64,000 nucleotides of DNA from Lachnospiraceae bacterium (GTDB taxonomy: Bacteria > Bacillota > Clostridia > Lachnospirales > Lachnospiraceae): the NCBI GenBank assembly GCA_022790855.1, contig JAAVYA010000037.1, forward strand, positions 62,001 through 126,000, read 5' to 3'. The position numbers and the translations under genes were made by a program. Under the pieces are notes generated by a model that saw nothing but the letters and a program-made list of their open reading frames with translations, had not been told where the DNA came from and did not search any database. Positions 1-9,623 of this stretch are shown here, piece by piece; the first letter of the stretch is position 1; every line of letters begins with the position of its first letter.

Positions 1-85
1 CAGCGTTCCCAGAACCTATATTTCCAATCTCTGTCAGTACATCAAGATGATAGGGCTGTAATTGCCGTAAGGTTTCAATTGCCAT
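1..85 (-). CDS. cheC: Chemotaxis protein CheC, 5' end only
   Basis: Only the first 28 codons lie in the window; the gene continues beyond the left edge. The start is ATG at 85 with a GGAGG-type ribosome binding site at 91-97. The visible protein begins MAIETLRQLQPYHLD and then shows LTEIGNIGSGNA, the N-terminal helix motif typical of the CheC/CheX/FliY phosphatase family. CheC proteins dephosphorylate CheY-P and, in Bacillus, partner CheD in adaptation. The main che cluster of this window lies about 45 kb away on the other strand, so this gene belongs to a separate transcription unit. The catalytic E/N pairs cannot all be checked because most of the protein is missing. Confidence 0.85.
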   Translation of the reverse strand, partial: MAIETLRQLQPYHLDVLTEIGNIGSGNA

Positions 86-268
86 ATTATTTCCTCCATA
101 CTAAAGTCTTTCTCTTAGTTTAGCATAAGAACGTGATTTAGAACAGAACATTTTATAAAAAATTTAGGAAGATTTTAGAAAAAAACAGTTGCAATGAATG
201 AAAAAAGGGAATAAACTGCCAGTGCCGGGTATTTTTGCCGGAAGGAGATAAAAAGAGGAGAGATAATC

Positions 269-3200
269 ATGTTATCGAGATTTAGTGTAAAGAAGCCGTA
301 CACGGTGGTAGTGGTGATTGCCCTGGTGGTGGTACTGGGAATTGTATCTTTGACGCGGATGACAACGGATTTACTGCCCAGCATGAACTTGCCCTATGCG
401 ATTGTAATGACTTCTTATCCGGGTGCAAGTCCCCAAGAGGTGGAAGAGGCGGTCACCAAGCCTATTGAAAGCGCTATGGCTACAACTTCTAATATCAAAC
501 ATATCAGTTCGTCCTCCTCAGAGAATTATTCTATGGTGGTGCTGGAATTTGAACAGACGGCCAATATGGATTCCGTGACCATTGAGATGCGGGAAAGCTT
601 GGACCAGATTGCGGGATATTTTCCGGAATCTGTGGGGAATCCGATCATTATGAAGCTGAATCCTGATATGCTGCCGATCATGGTGGCGGCGGCGGATATG
701 GACGATATGGACCGGGCGCAGATCAGCCTGTATGTGGAGAATGAGCTAGTGCCGGAGATTGAAAGCGTGGAGGGGGTCGCCTCTGTCAACGTAGTAGGAT
801 CTATTGAGGAATCCATACGGGTTACGCTGAATCAGGAAAAAATAGAGAAGTTAAATAAAAAAATCGTAGCTTCTTTGGACGAAAGCTTTGCCGAAGCTCA
901 GAAGGAAATGGACGACGCCCAAAGCGAGATTGAATCCGGAAAAAGTGAATTGGAAGCAGGGAGACAAGAGTTGGTGAATTCCGTAAGCGGAGCTCAGAAT
1001 GAGCTGAATGACCGGAAGACGGAATTGATGATGACCGAAAACAGTCTCAATGCCCAGCTTGAGGAACTTCGAAATTCCAAGAGCCAGGTGGAGCAAGGAA
1101 TCGAAGGATTGGGGCAGCTTCTGACAGGGGCGGCTCAGCTTCGGGAAGCCGTTACTGCAGCCCAGGCTATGACGCCGGAGATGTTAGAGGCGGCAGGCAT
1201 TGATCTGGAAGCATTGAACGCTCAGTATGCCGCGGTAGAAAAGCAGGTAGCAGAGTTTGGCGCCCAGATGGGAAAAGAGAATCTTACGGTGGATGATTTA
1301 CCGGGCTTGATGGAGGAAATGAATGGGAATCTGGCTCAGATCAACGGTGGGATTGCTCAAATAGAGGGAGCGCTGTCAGGTATTGCGGAAGGGAAAGTAA
1401 CAATTAACGACGCCCTAAGCCAGTTGAGCAAGGGACAGATTTTAGGTTCTATTGAGATGGGAAGCGCTTCGGCGCAGCTAAGCTCCGGAGAACAGCAGCT
1501 TGAGGATGCCAGAGCTTCTTTTGAAGAACAGAAGGAAGAAGCGTACGAGCAGGCGTCCTTGGATCATATTGTGACGGTAGAGATGGTGAAGAATTTGCTG
1601 GCGGCTCAGAATTTTTCCATGCCTGCCGGGTATGTCACGGAAGAAAAACAACAGTATTTGATTCGAGTGGGGGACAAGGTTGCAGATATGGAGGCCCTTT
1701 CGCAGCTGGTGCTTCTTGATATGAAAATGGACGGGATAGATCCCATCCGTCTGTCCGATGTGGCGGATGTGGAGCTTACCAGTAACGAGGAGGAGGTATA
1801 TGCAAGCATCAATGGCAATCCCGGGATCATGCTTTCCATTGAAAAGCAGACGGGTTATGCCACCGGGGATGTGACGGACCGGGTGCTGGAACGCTTTGAA
1901 GAGCTTTCCGGGGCAGAGGAGGGGCTTCATACTACGGTGCTGATGGATCAGGGAGTTTACATAGACATGATTGTAGATTCCGTGCTTCAGAATATGATCG
2001 TGGGGGGAATTTTGGCTGTTATCATCCTGCTTCTGTTCTTAAAAGATTTCAAACCTACGATTGTGATTGCATGCGCGATACCTGTCAGTGTTATTTTTGC
2101 CGTAGTGCTGATGTATTTTTCAGGGATCACTTTGAATGTGATTTCCTTGTCGGGTTTGGCGTTGGGGATCGGTATGCTGGTGGATAATTCCATTGTGGTA
2201 ATTGAAAATATCTACCGTATGCGAAGAGAAGGAGAACCTGTCAAACGTGCTGCGGTAGAAGGGACAAAGCAGGTGGCCGGAGCGATTGTGGCGTCTACCC
2301 TTACTACAATTTGCGTATTTGCGCCGATTATTTTTACAGAGGGGATTACCAGGCAGTTATTTGTGGATATGGGGCTTACCATTGCCTATTGTCTGGTTGC
2401 AAGTCTTTTGATTGCGTTGACCTTTGTGCCAATGATGGCCAGCGGCCTGCTGAAGAAAGCGGTGGAGCGGAAACATCCGCTATTTGACCGGCTGCAGGGA
2501 GCATATGGGAAGCTGCTGGGAGTGATGCTGCGGTTTAAGCCTCTTGTATTTTTGGCGGCTATCCTGCTTTTGGCGGGAAGTATTGCAGCGGCTTTGACCA
2601 ATGGAACGGCGTTTATGGCGGAGATGGAAAGCCCTCAGCTGACAGTTACCATTACGCCGCCCCAGGAAGCGGATACGGCAGAAGCAGGGCAGCTTTCTGA
2701 GGAAGTAATGAAACGGCTGGAAGATCTGGAGGATATTGATACCGTAGGAGCCATGGCCGGAGGCCAGGGAATTATGGGCGGCGGTGGAAATACGGTGAGC
2801 ATGTATATTCTGCTGAAAGAGGATCCAGAGCTTACCAATGCACAGCTTACGAAGGAGATTTTGTCCCGGACAGAGGATTTGGAGGGAGAGATCAGTGTAG
2901 ATTCCTCCTCTATGGATATGAGTATGTTGGGAGGCAGCGGGATTTCTATTATGGTGAAAGGCCGTGATCTGGATAAGCTTCAGGATATAGCCAAAGATGT
3001 GGCAAAGCTGGTGGAGGCCGTGGAAGGAACCACCGAAGTTTCAGATGGGATGGAAGAGACTGCGCCCCAGTTTAAAATCAGTGTGAATAAGGATAAAGCG
3101 GCGGAATACGGCATGACGGTTGCCCAAGTATTCCAGCTTGTGAGCGATAAGCTTGCGGGAGAAGATCTCTCCACCACCTTGTCCTCTGATGTAAAAGATT

Positions 3201-4033
3201 ATGAAGTATATGTTTCCGGAGCAGAGGAGGAGGAAGTAGCCAGACAGGATATCCGGGATATGACATTTTCCTATACAGATAAAGAAGGGGAGACAAAGGA
3301 CGTTCCTCTGAAAGAAATTGCGGACTTTGAGGAAGCAGAGGGCCTTAAGTCTATTAGCCGTGATGCACAAGAGCGTTATATTACGGTTTCAGCAGCCATA
3401 GATGAGGAACATAACGTGGGGCTGGTGGCCCGGGAGGTGCAAAAAGCGTTGGATGGCTATTCGTGCCCGGAAGGGTTCACTTTGGAGATGACCGGAGAGG
3501 ATGAGACAATCAATGAAGCGATAGAGCAGGTAATTTTAATGCTGATTTTGGCGGTGGTGTTTGTCTATCTGATTATGGTAGCCCAGTTCCAGTCGCTGTT
3601 ATCGCCGTTTATCATCATGTTTACGATGCCTTTGGCGTTTACCGGAGGATTTTTGGCTCTATTTTTTACCGGAAGTGAGATTAGTGTCATCGGGCTGATC
3701 GGGTTTGTCATGCTTACGGGTATCATTGTAAATAACGGGATTGTTATGGTGGATTATACCAATCAGCTCCGCCGGGAAGGCATGGACAAGAAAGAGGCTT
3801 TGATCGAGGCGGGACAGACCAGGCTCCGTCCGATCCTGATGACGGCACTGACCACAATTATTGCTATGTCTACCATGGCTTTGGGATTGGATGCGGGGTC
3901 TGAAATGATGCAGCCGATGGCGGTGGTCGTAGTAGGCGGCATGATTTACGGCACGTTATTGACGTTGATTGTTGTTCCCTGTATTTATGATGCGTTTCAT
4001 CGGGACCGAAGTATGGTGGAAGAGGAGTTTTAA
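269..4033 (+). CDS. RND-family efflux permease with coiled-coil insertion
   Basis: A 1254-residue membrane protein of the AcrB/HAE type of the resistance-nodulation-division superfamily, which exports drugs or amphiphiles using proton motive force. The first membrane segment is near residues 12-32. The first-half core motif reads GMLVDNSIVVIENI, with one of the two AcrB proton-relay aspartates replaced by Asn, as in many Firmicute members. The second half carries GIIVNNGIVMVDYTNQLRREG-like sequence. Residues about 195-425 are an extra block of Glu/Gln-rich coiled coil placed inside the first porter domain. The start is ATG after GAGGAGAG. No membrane-fusion partner gene lies beside it; the upstream neighbour is divergent cheC. 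The substrate is unknown. Confidence 0.88.
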   Translation: MLSRFSVKKPYTVVVVIALVVVLGIVSLTRMTTDLLPSMNLPYAIVMTSYPGASPQEVEEAVTKPIESAMATTSNIKHISSSSSENYSMVVLEFEQTANMDSVTIEMRESLDQIAGYFPESVGNPIIMKLNPDMLPIMVAAADMDDMDRAQISLYVENELVPEIESVEGVASVNVVGSIEESIRVTLNQEKIEKLNKKIVASLDESFAEAQKEMDDAQSEIESGKSELEAGRQELVNSVSGAQNELNDRKTELMMTENSLNAQLEELRNSKSQVEQGIEGLGQLLTGAAQLREAVTAAQAMTPEMLEAAGIDLEALNAQYAAVEKQVAEFGAQMGKENLTVDDLPGLMEEMNGNLAQINGGIAQIEGALSGIAEGKVTINDALSQLSKGQILGSIEMGSASAQLSSGEQQLEDARASFEEQKEEAYEQASLDHIVTVEMVKNLLAAQNFSMPAGYVTEEKQQYLIRVGDKVADMEALSQLVLLDMKMDGIDPIRLSDVADVELTSNEEEVYASINGNPGIMLSIEKQTGYATGDVTDRVLERFEELSGAEEGLHTTVLMDQGVYIDMIVDSVLQNMIVGGILAVIILLLFLKDFKPTIVIACAIPVSVIFAVVLMYFSGITLNVISLSGLALGIGMLVDNSIVVIENIYRMRREGEPVKRAAVEGTKQVAGAIVASTLTTICVFAPIIFTEGITRQLFVDMGLTIAYCLVASLLIALTFVPMMASGLLKKAVERKHPLFDRLQGAYGKLLGVMLRFKPLVFLAAILLLAGSIAAALTNGTAFMAEMESPQLTVTITPPQEADTAEAGQLSEEVMKRLEDLEDIDTVGAMAGGQGIMGGGGNTVSMYILLKEDPELTNAQLTKEILSRTEDLEGEISVDSSSMDMSMLGGSGISIMVKGRDLDKLQDIAKDVAKLVEAVEGTTEVSDGMEETAPQFKISVNKDKAAEYGMTVAQVFQLVSDKLAGEDLSTTLSSDVKDYEVYVSGAEEEEVARQDIRDMTFSYTDKEGETKDVPLKEIADFEEAEGLKSISRDAQERYITVSAAIDEEHNVGLVAREVQKALDGYSCPEGFTLEMTGEDETINEAIEQVILMLILAVVFVYLIMVAQFQSLLSPFIIMFTMPLAFTGGFLALFFTGSEISVIGLIGFVMLTGIIVNNGIVMVDYTNQLRREGMDKKEALIEAGQTRLRPILMTALTTIIAMSTMALGLDAGSEMMQPMAVVVVGGMIYGTLLTLIVVPCIYDAFHRDRSMVEEEF

Positions 4034-4286
4034 TGAAATATTTAGAATTACGGGCGAAATAACAACGATTAGCGATGTTCTTTACGTTTAGATAGTTTCT
4101 TTGGAAGTGGGCGTCGACTTGTGCTTTATATCCTTAAAATCAACCACACCGCTACATAATGGCTGTTGTGAAGGTGGAAGCGTTGTGGAACTTGACAGAA
4201 AGAAAAAAACAAATACAGTTATCTTAGATACAAAGAAACCAAGAATAGTTTTTCTTTGATATGCATATGATAAGGAGGATATAGAT

Positions 4287-4607
4287 ATGCCAGCCACTAT
4301 GATGAAAGGTAGTATTCCCATGGAAATGAAAAAAGTGAGGATTTCGTCAAAACGACAGATAACAATTCCTCAAAAATTTTTTGCTATGTTGGGATTTGAT
4401 ACGGAAGCAGAGTGTATGGTGCGCGGGAATGAATTGGTTATTCGTCCTGCAAAAACAAACACAGGTGGGGAATTTGCAGAACAGATACTGGCTGATCTGA
4501 TTGAACAGGGATATAGCGGGAAAGAACTGCTTCAGTTTTTTAAGCAGGCACAAAGCGAAACTAAGAGACAAAAAGCTGAAAAATTTATATCAGGAGGCAG
4601 TAGATAA
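4287..4607 (+). CDS. AbrB/SpoVT-domain antitoxin-like protein
   Basis: A 106-residue protein whose residues about 14-58 fit the swapped-hairpin AbrB DNA-binding fold (KVRISSKRQITIPQKFF, then a hydrophobic strand ending ELVIRPAK). Proteins of this type are antitoxins that bind their own promoter and neutralise a RelE/ParE-type partner. The start ATG follows AAGGAGG. The C-terminal half, which would normally hold the toxin-binding segment, ends in a basic tail QSETKRQKAEK and stops at 4607, inside the reading frame of the following toxin-like gene. That arrangement suggests a deletion fused the end of the antitoxin gene to the start of the toxin gene, so neutralising activity is doubtful. Confidence 0.7.
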   Translation: MPATMMKGSIPMEMKKVRISSKRQITIPQKFFAMLGFDTEAECMVRGNELVIRPAKTNTGGEFAEQILADLIEQGYSGKELLQFFKQAQSETKRQKAEKFISGGSR

Positions 4608-4821
4608 AATTCGGGAAGACTATACTGTTGGCGAAGCCAAGACGGGAGATTTATCTGGCGTATATGGGTATGATATTTATTATAACAAGACAAATTATGA
4701 ACTTGCATATACAGTGGAATATTTGGAGCATGCGGTTGTAGTTGTAATAATGGCAGGAACAAGAGAAAATTTTTATGACCAACTAAAGCAGTATATGAGG
4801 AAAAAACCATTTTCTTCTTGA
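4501..4821 (+). CDS. RelE/ParE-type toxin-like protein, start lost or unusual
   Basis: The segment from about 4576 to the stop resembles a clostridial family annotated as type II toxin of the RelE/ParE superfamily: it shows IREDYTVGEAKTGDLSGVYG, then DIYYNKTNYELAYTVEYLE and VVIMAGTRENFYDQLK. The frame contains no ATG or GTG; the only candidate initiation codon is a TTG at 4501 lying 107 bases inside the antitoxin frame and without a clear ribosome binding site. I infer that the true 5' end was removed by a small deletion around 4555-4580. Treat it as a probable pseudogene or a toxin expressed only through translational coupling. Known relatives would be mRNA-directed toxins, but activity here is not shown. 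Confidence 0.5.
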   Translation: MNRDIAGKNCFSFLSRHKAKLRDKKLKNLYQEAVDKIREDYTVGEAKTGDLSGVYGYDIYYNKTNYELAYTVEYLEHAVVVVIMAGTRENFYDQLKQYMRKKPFSS

Positions 4822-4846
4822 CAACAGAAGATACTTTCTCTAAAAT
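4818..4846 (+). promoter_or_regulatory. Sigma-A promoter of the valS leader
   Basis: TTGACA at 4818-4823 and TAAAAT at 4841-4846 are separated by 17 bases. It sits just ahead of the T-box leader, with transcription expected to start near 4853. The -35 box overlaps the stop of the toxin-like gene. Confidence 0.7.
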
Positions 4847-4865
4847 ATAAGCATTATAATCAAAT

Positions 4866-5143
4866 AGATGAAAAAGGTAAGGAGAAAGAGGAGTATACGA
4901 AGACCCTTGAAAGAGAGAGCGGCCCGTCGGCTGAAAGGCCGCTTCAAGAAGGAGTCGTAGAAGGTAGCTTTTGAACCGGGTTTCTGAACAGGAACACAGG
5001 GAAAGATCTCGTTCTTGTGTATCAGTAGGACACCCCGTATCGTCCGCGTTAAGGATAAGAGAAGTAAGGTTCTTATGTGCCTTATCACAAAGGTGGTACC
5101 GCGTGAATACGCCCTTTGCAGTTTCGCTGCAAAGGGCTTTTTA
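4866..5143 (+). promoter_or_regulatory. T-box leader (valine) of valS
   Basis: The leader has a stem I with AGAGAG and GGCTGAAAGGCC elements (about 4910-4942), a specifier loop whose best codon is GTA (Val) at 4964-4966, the T-box sequence AAGGTGGTACCGCG at 5090-5103, and an intrinsic terminator: GCCCTTTGCA and TGCAAAGGGC stems around 5111-5137 followed by TTTTT. In T-box regulation an uncharged tRNA pairs with the specifier and with the TGG-containing bulge, which favours the antiterminator and lets transcription reach valS. The Val specifier agrees with the downstream gene. The exact 5' end of the transcript is inferred from the promoter at 4818-4846. Confidence 0.92.
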
Positions 5144-5231
5144 TGTGCAGGCCCGCATATGGAAGTTTGCTGCTGACACAGCTGCGGGCCGCGCGGCGAG
5201 TAGGGGAAGATGGCTCTTCCCTACTCGATTT
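5142..5231 (+). repeat. Structured repeat, copy A
   Basis: A 90-nt segment directly after the T-box terminator that is about 80 percent identical to 12550-12636. It can fold as GGCCCGCA pairing with TGCGGGCC around an inner GCTG/CAGC hairpin with a TGACA loop region, followed by a second hairpin GAGTAGGGGAAG/CTTCCCTACTC. The second hairpin stem differs from copy B by a compensated G-C to A-T change. It ends about 30 bases before the valS ribosome binding site. Function is unknown; it may be a dispersed intergenic repeat. Confidence 0.7.
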
Positions 5232-5278
5232 CATTATGAAATAAAAGGTTCTAAGGCAGGCGCAGGAAAGGAGAAAAG

Positions 5279-7927
5279 ATGGGAAAAGAATTGGCAAAAA
5301 CATACGATCCCAAAGGGATTGAGGACAGACTTTATCAAAAATGGGAGGACAATCATTATTTTCATGCCCAGGTAGACCGCAGCAAGAAACCCTTTACGAT
5401 TGTGATGCCTCCCCCCAATATCACAGGGCAGCTTCATATGGGACACGCGCTGGATAATACGATGCAGGATATTTTGATTCGCTATAAGCGGATGCAGGGC
5501 TATAACGCTCTGTGGCAGCCGGGAACAGACCATGCCTCCATTGCCACGGAAGTGAAGATCATAGAGGCATTGAAAGAAGAAGGAATTGACAAGGAAACTT
5601 TGGGCCGGGAAGGATTTTTGGAGCGGGCCTGGAAGTGGAAAGAGGAGTACGGCGGACGTATTATCAAGCAATTAAAGAAAATGGGTTCTTCTGCCGATTG
5701 GCAGAGGGAGCGCTTTACCATGGACGAGGGATGCTCCCACGCGGTACAGGAAGTATTTATCAAGCTGTATGAGAAAGGTTTGATTTATAAAGGGTCCAGA
5801 ATCGTCAATTGGTGTCCGATCTGCCAGACCTCTATTTCGGATGCGGAGGTTGAGCATGAGGAGCAGGACGGATGCTTCTGGCATATCAAATATCCGGTAA
5901 AGGGAGAAGAAGGAAGATTTGTGGAGATTGCCACAACACGGCCGGAGACTTTGCTGGGAGATACGGCGGTTGCCGTGAACCCGGAGGATGAACGGTATCA
6001 GGATCTGGTTGGAAAGACGCTGATCCTGCCTCTGGTGGGACGGGAGATTCCGGTGGTGGCGGATCATTACGTAGACCGGGAGTTTGGAACCGGATGCGTG
6101 AAAATTACCCCGGCTCATGATCCCAACGATTTTGAAGTGGGAAAGCGTCATGGACTGCCGGAAATCAACGTAATGAACGACGACGCTACGATCAATGAAA
6201 AAGGCGGCGCATATGCAGGGATGGACCGTTATGAAGCCAGGGCAAAAATGGTAGAAGATTTGAAGGAACAGGGCCTTTTGGTGAAGGTTGTTCCCCATGC
6301 CCATAACGTAGGAACTCACGACCGCTGCAAGACTACCGTAGAGCCAATGGTGAAGCAGCAGTGGTTTGTAAAGATGGATGAATTGATCAAACCGGCAGCG
6401 GAGGCCGTAAAGAGTGGGAAGATCAAGCTTTTGCCGGAACGCATGGATAAGACTTACTTTAACTGGACGGATAATATCCGGGACTGGTGTATTTCCAGGC
6501 AGCTTTGGTGGGGACATCGGATTCCAGCATATTATTGTAAGGAGTGCGGTGAACTTGTAGTAGCAAGAGAGAATCCCGGCAAATGTCCGAAATGCGGCTG
6601 TACGCATATGGTTCAGGATCCGGATACATTGGATACCTGGTTTTCCTCTGCGCTGTGGCCTTTTTCTACCCTGGGGTGGCCCAAGAAAACGGAGGATTTG
6701 GACTATTTTTATCCCAACGATGTGTTAGTGACAGGATATGATATTATCTTTTTCTGGGTGATCCGTATGATTTTCTCAGGTTATGAGCAAATGGGAGAGG
6801 CGCCTTTTTCTACGGTACTGTTCCATGGATTGGTACGGGATTCCCAGGGCCGTAAGATGAGCAAGTCCTTGGGCAACGGGATTGATCCTTTGGAGGTCAT
6901 TGAGCGGTACGGCGCAGATGCGCTCCGGCTGACGCTGGTGACCGGGAACGCTCCTGGAAATGATATGCGCTTTTACTGGGAACGGGTGGAAGCCAGCCGG
7001 AATTTTGCCAATAAGGTGTGGAACGCTTCTCGATTTATTATGATGAATCTGGAAAAAGAAGCTTTGACGGAGCCTTCCCAAGAGGAATTAGAGACGGCGG
7101 ATAAATGGATTTTGTCTAAAGCCAACACCCTGGCGAAGGATGTAACAGAAAATATGGATAAATTCGAGCTGGGGATTGCCGTTTCCAAAATTTATGATTT
7201 TATCTGGGATGAGTTCTGCGACTGGTATATTGAGATGGCCAAGACGCGTATTTATCAGAAGGAGACAAATCCTGCTTCTGCAAATGCCGCCCTTTGGACG
7301 CTGCAGAAGGTACTGGTACAATCCTTGAAGCTGCTGCACCCGTATATGCCTTTTATTACGGAAGAAATTTTCTGTACGCTTCAGTCGGAAGAAGAGACGC
7401 TGATGCTGTCCCAGTGGCCGGTCTTTGAGGAAGCCTGCTGTTATCCCACAGAGGAAGAAATGATTGCAAAGATGAAGGAAGCTGTTCGGGGAGTACGTAA
7501 TATTAGATCCCAGATGGATGTGCCCCCCAGCAGGAAAGCGCATATATATATTGTATGCCCGGATGAGAATAATGCCCGGACATTTGAATCGCTGTCGTCA
7601 ACCTATGGGGGCTTTATGGGAGCCAGCAAAATTGATGTTCAGCAAGATAAGGCAGGAATTGCAGAGGATGCGGTGTCCGTAGTGACATCCAGCGGCGTCA
7701 TTTATATTCCTTTGGAAGATTTGGTGGATTTTGAAAAAGAACGGGAGCGCCTGGAAAAAGAAAAGGCCCGTTTGGAGAAGGAGCTGGCCCGGTCCGCGGG
7801 AATGCTGAATAATGAAAAATTTATCAGCAAGGCGCCGGAAGAAAAAATCCGTCAGGAGAGGGAAAAGCAGGAAAAATACCGCCAGATGATGGAGCAGGTA
7901 TGCGCCAGATTAGAGCAACTCAGGTAA
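5279..7927 (+). CDS. valS: Valine--tRNA ligase
   Basis: An 882-residue class I aminoacyl-tRNA synthetase that charges tRNA-Val, of normal length for the family. The HIGH-type signature is HMGH near residue 52 ([12 protein letters not shown]) and the KMSKS loop is intact near residue 526. The editing domain carries [19 protein letters not shown]. The final 70 residues form the valyl-specific Glu/Lys-rich coiled-coil arm that begins [15 protein letters not shown]. The ATG follows GGAAAGGAG. Expression should be governed by the valine T-box upstream, so the gene is induced when tRNA-Val is uncharged. A FapA-like gene follows after 164 bases under its own promoter. Confidence 0.98.
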   Translation: MGKELAKTYDPKGIEDRLYQKWEDNHYFHAQVDRSKKPFTIVMPPPNITGQLHMGHALDNTMQDILIRYKRMQGYNALWQPGTDHASIATEVKIIEALKEEGIDKETLGREGFLERAWKWKEEYGGRIIKQLKKMGSSADWQRERFTMDEGCSHAVQEVFIKLYEKGLIYKGSRIVNWCPICQTSISDAEVEHEEQDGCFWHIKYPVKGEEGRFVEIATTRPETLLGDTAVAVNPEDERYQDLVGKTLILPLVGREIPVVADHYVDREFGTGCVKITPAHDPNDFEVGKRHGLPEINVMNDDATINEKGGAYAGMDRYEARAKMVEDLKEQGLLVKVVPHAHNVGTHDRCKTTVEPMVKQQWFVKMDELIKPAAEAVKSGKIKLLPERMDKTYFNWTDNIRDWCISRQLWWGHRIPAYYCKECGELVVARENPGKCPKCGCTHMVQDPDTLDTWFSSALWPFSTLGWPKKTEDLDYFYPNDVLVTGYDIIFFWVIRMIFSGYEQMGEAPFSTVLFHGLVRDSQGRKMSKSLGNGIDPLEVIERYGADALRLTLVTGNAPGNDMRFYWERVEASRNFANKVWNASRFIMMNLEKEALTEPSQEELETADKWILSKANTLAKDVTENMDKFELGIAVSKIYDFIWDEFCDWYIEMAKTRIYQKETNPASANAALWTLQKVLVQSLKLLHPYMPFITEEIFCTLQSEEETLMLSQWPVFEEACCYPTEEEMIAKMKEAVRGVRNIRSQMDVPPSRKAHIYIVCPDENNARTFESLSSTYGGFMGASKIDVQQDKAGIAEDAVSVVTSSGVIYIPLEDLVDFEKERERLEKEKARLEKELARSAGMLNNEKFISKAPEEKIRQEREKQEKYRQMMEQVCARLEQLR

Positions 7928-8025
7928 AAAATACCTTTTTATGGCTGCGCTAGGAAGGCGCGGCCGGAAATAATTTCCAGCGGCAAAAAAAATAACATAA
8001 ATTCCAATCAGATTGTCATTAATGA

Positions 8026-8054
8026 TTGAAAAAAATCAGATTTCTTGGTAAAAT
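8026..8054 (+). promoter_or_regulatory. Sigma-A promoter ahead of the FapA-like gene
   Basis: TTGAAA at 8026-8031 and TAAAAT at 8049-8054 with a 17-base spacer, 38 bases upstream of the start codon at 8092. Confidence 0.55.
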
Positions 8055-8091
8055 AAAAAATAATGACTAATGACGTATAGGAGCTGAAGAT

Positions 8092-9471
8092 ATGGAAGAG
8101 ATTAGCCGTAATGCACCTCAGGTTAGAATAGGCATGAATGACATGGAAGCATTTCTATATCTGCCGGTGCCGGAAAATGAAGATTATACAGTAGGAGAAC
8201 TGGAAAGCGCATTACGTGACAAAGGCGTGGTCCATGGCGTGAAATCGGAGCGGCTGGAGCAGATGGTGCGGGAACGAAGCTATCGCAGGGAGGTTCTGGT
8301 GGCGGAAGGAGTTGCCGCAAAAGAAGGAAAAGACGGCTATTACGATTATCATTTTAACAGGAACCTGGACGGAAAACCTACGGTAAGGCCGGATGGATCT
8401 GTAGACTACTGGAGTATCAATCGGGTGGAGATTGTAAAAGAAGGCCAGGTGATAGCGGAATATCATCCTGCGATCATGGGAGAGAACGGGATTACCGTAA
8501 AAGGCAAACCCATTATGGCCAAGCGGGCCAGAGAGCTCCCGCCGTTAAAAGGCAAAGGCTTTACCCGGTCAGAGGATAACCGTGTCTATACTTCTGACTT
8601 TGACGGAAAAATCGAAATGAAAAACGACCGTATTACGGTTTCCAAAGTATACGAGATTTCCGGAAATGCAGATCTATCCGTGGGGAATATTGATTTTAAC
8701 GGAGATGTGCTGGTTCACGGGAATGTCTGCGCCGGGGTACAGATCAAAGCTGCCGGGACAATTACAGTGGACGGTATCGTTGAGACAGCGGATCTTTGGG
8801 CAGGGAAAGATATTATTTTAAGAGGCGGAATGATGGGCGGCTCCAAGTCCACGGTGTTTACCAAAGGAAACATCACAGCCAAGTTTTTTGAATATACCAT
8901 TGTAGAAGCATGGGGAGAGATCCAGGCTCAGGTATTTATGAATTGCGATGTTACCTGTAAGAAGCGGATTATCTTAAATGGTAAGGAGGCAGGGATCATA
9001 GGGGGAAAAGTCCATGCCATCCAGGGCATTGAAGTAGGAGATCTGGGCAATGATGTGGAAATTCGTACGGAAGTGCGGGTGGGCAATGATGTGGAGGTCT
9101 TACGCAGGATCAAGGCGCTGCAGAAAGAAGTTACGGATATGAGCCAGATGCTGGAGCGGGTAGAGAAGGGCTTAAAAGAGCTGGAGCGACTGGCGGAGGC
9201 TCAGGCCTTGGAGAAGAATGATCCCAGAAAGATGCAGCTGTTACGCGTGAAGATCAGAGACAGTGCCACCCTGGGAGGAAAACAGGCGGAGCTGGGACAG
9301 CTGGAGCAGCAGCTGGAAGACGCCAAATACGCCAGTATCCGGGCGCTTCGCAGCGTATATCCAGGAGTTATGGTTATTATTGATGAAGCCAGGCTGTTTA
9401 TCCGTACGCCGGAGAGCCATGTGGAATACCGAAAAGAAAAAGGCGAGGTTGTGAGCCTGTATACGTTTTAA
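8092..9471 (+). CDS. FapA-family (DUF342) polymer-like protein
   Basis: A 459-residue protein of the FapA family, formerly DUF342. After an N-terminal region of about 180 residues it shows the repeated short beta-strand pattern of a right-handed beta-helix (GNADLSVGNIDFNGDVLVHG, VCAGVQIKAAGTITVDGIVE, KDIILRGGMMGGS), then a coiled-coil segment near residues 340-425 (VEVLRRIKALQKEVTDMSQM). Family members are widespread in Firmicutes; the Vibrio member FapA has been linked to polar localisation and signalling, but the biochemical role is not settled. The start ATG follows a GGAG at 8080-8083. It has its own promoter and precedes folC, with no visible functional link to it. Confidence 0.85.
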   Translation: MEEISRNAPQVRIGMNDMEAFLYLPVPENEDYTVGELESALRDKGVVHGVKSERLEQMVRERSYRREVLVAEGVAAKEGKDGYYDYHFNRNLDGKPTVRPDGSVDYWSINRVEIVKEGQVIAEYHPAIMGENGITVKGKPIMAKRARELPPLKGKGFTRSEDNRVYTSDFDGKIEMKNDRITVSKVYEISGNADLSVGNIDFNGDVLVHGNVCAGVQIKAAGTITVDGIVETADLWAGKDIILRGGMMGGSKSTVFTKGNITAKFFEYTIVEAWGEIQAQVFMNCDVTCKKRIILNGKEAGIIGGKVHAIQGIEVGDLGNDVEIRTEVRVGNDVEVLRRIKALQKEVTDMSQMLERVEKGLKELERLAEAQALEKNDPRKMQLLRVKIRDSATLGGKQAELGQLEQQLEDAKYASIRALRSVYPGVMVIIDEARLFIRTPESHVEYRKEKGEVVSLYTF

Positions 9472-9558
9472 GGAAGATGTTTCCTGCTGCTTTGGCAGGC
9501 CCTGTCATATAATTGATGATTTTGCGATAAAAAAAACGTCGGGGTAACAGAAATATGC

Positions 9559-9586
9559 TTGCATAAAATCACCATTCTATTATAAT
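9559..9586 (+). promoter_or_regulatory. Sigma-A promoter of folC
   Basis: TTGCAT at 9559-9564 and TATAAT at 9581-9586 with a 16-base spacer, 38 bases upstream of the folC TTG start. Confidence 0.6.
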
Positions 9587-9623
9587 GGATAAAGAAACTT
9601 TTATAATAGAGTGGTGAATTTTT

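Noticed and set aside
4192..4197. TTGACA upstream of the AbrB-type gene as a promoter
   Set aside because: No acceptable -10 hexamer at 16-18 bases; the best AT-rich candidate is 22 bases away.
5672..6607. Leftward 311-codon open frame opposite valS
   Set aside because: Lies wholly within valS, with a His/Phe/Leu-rich product typical of antisense shadows.
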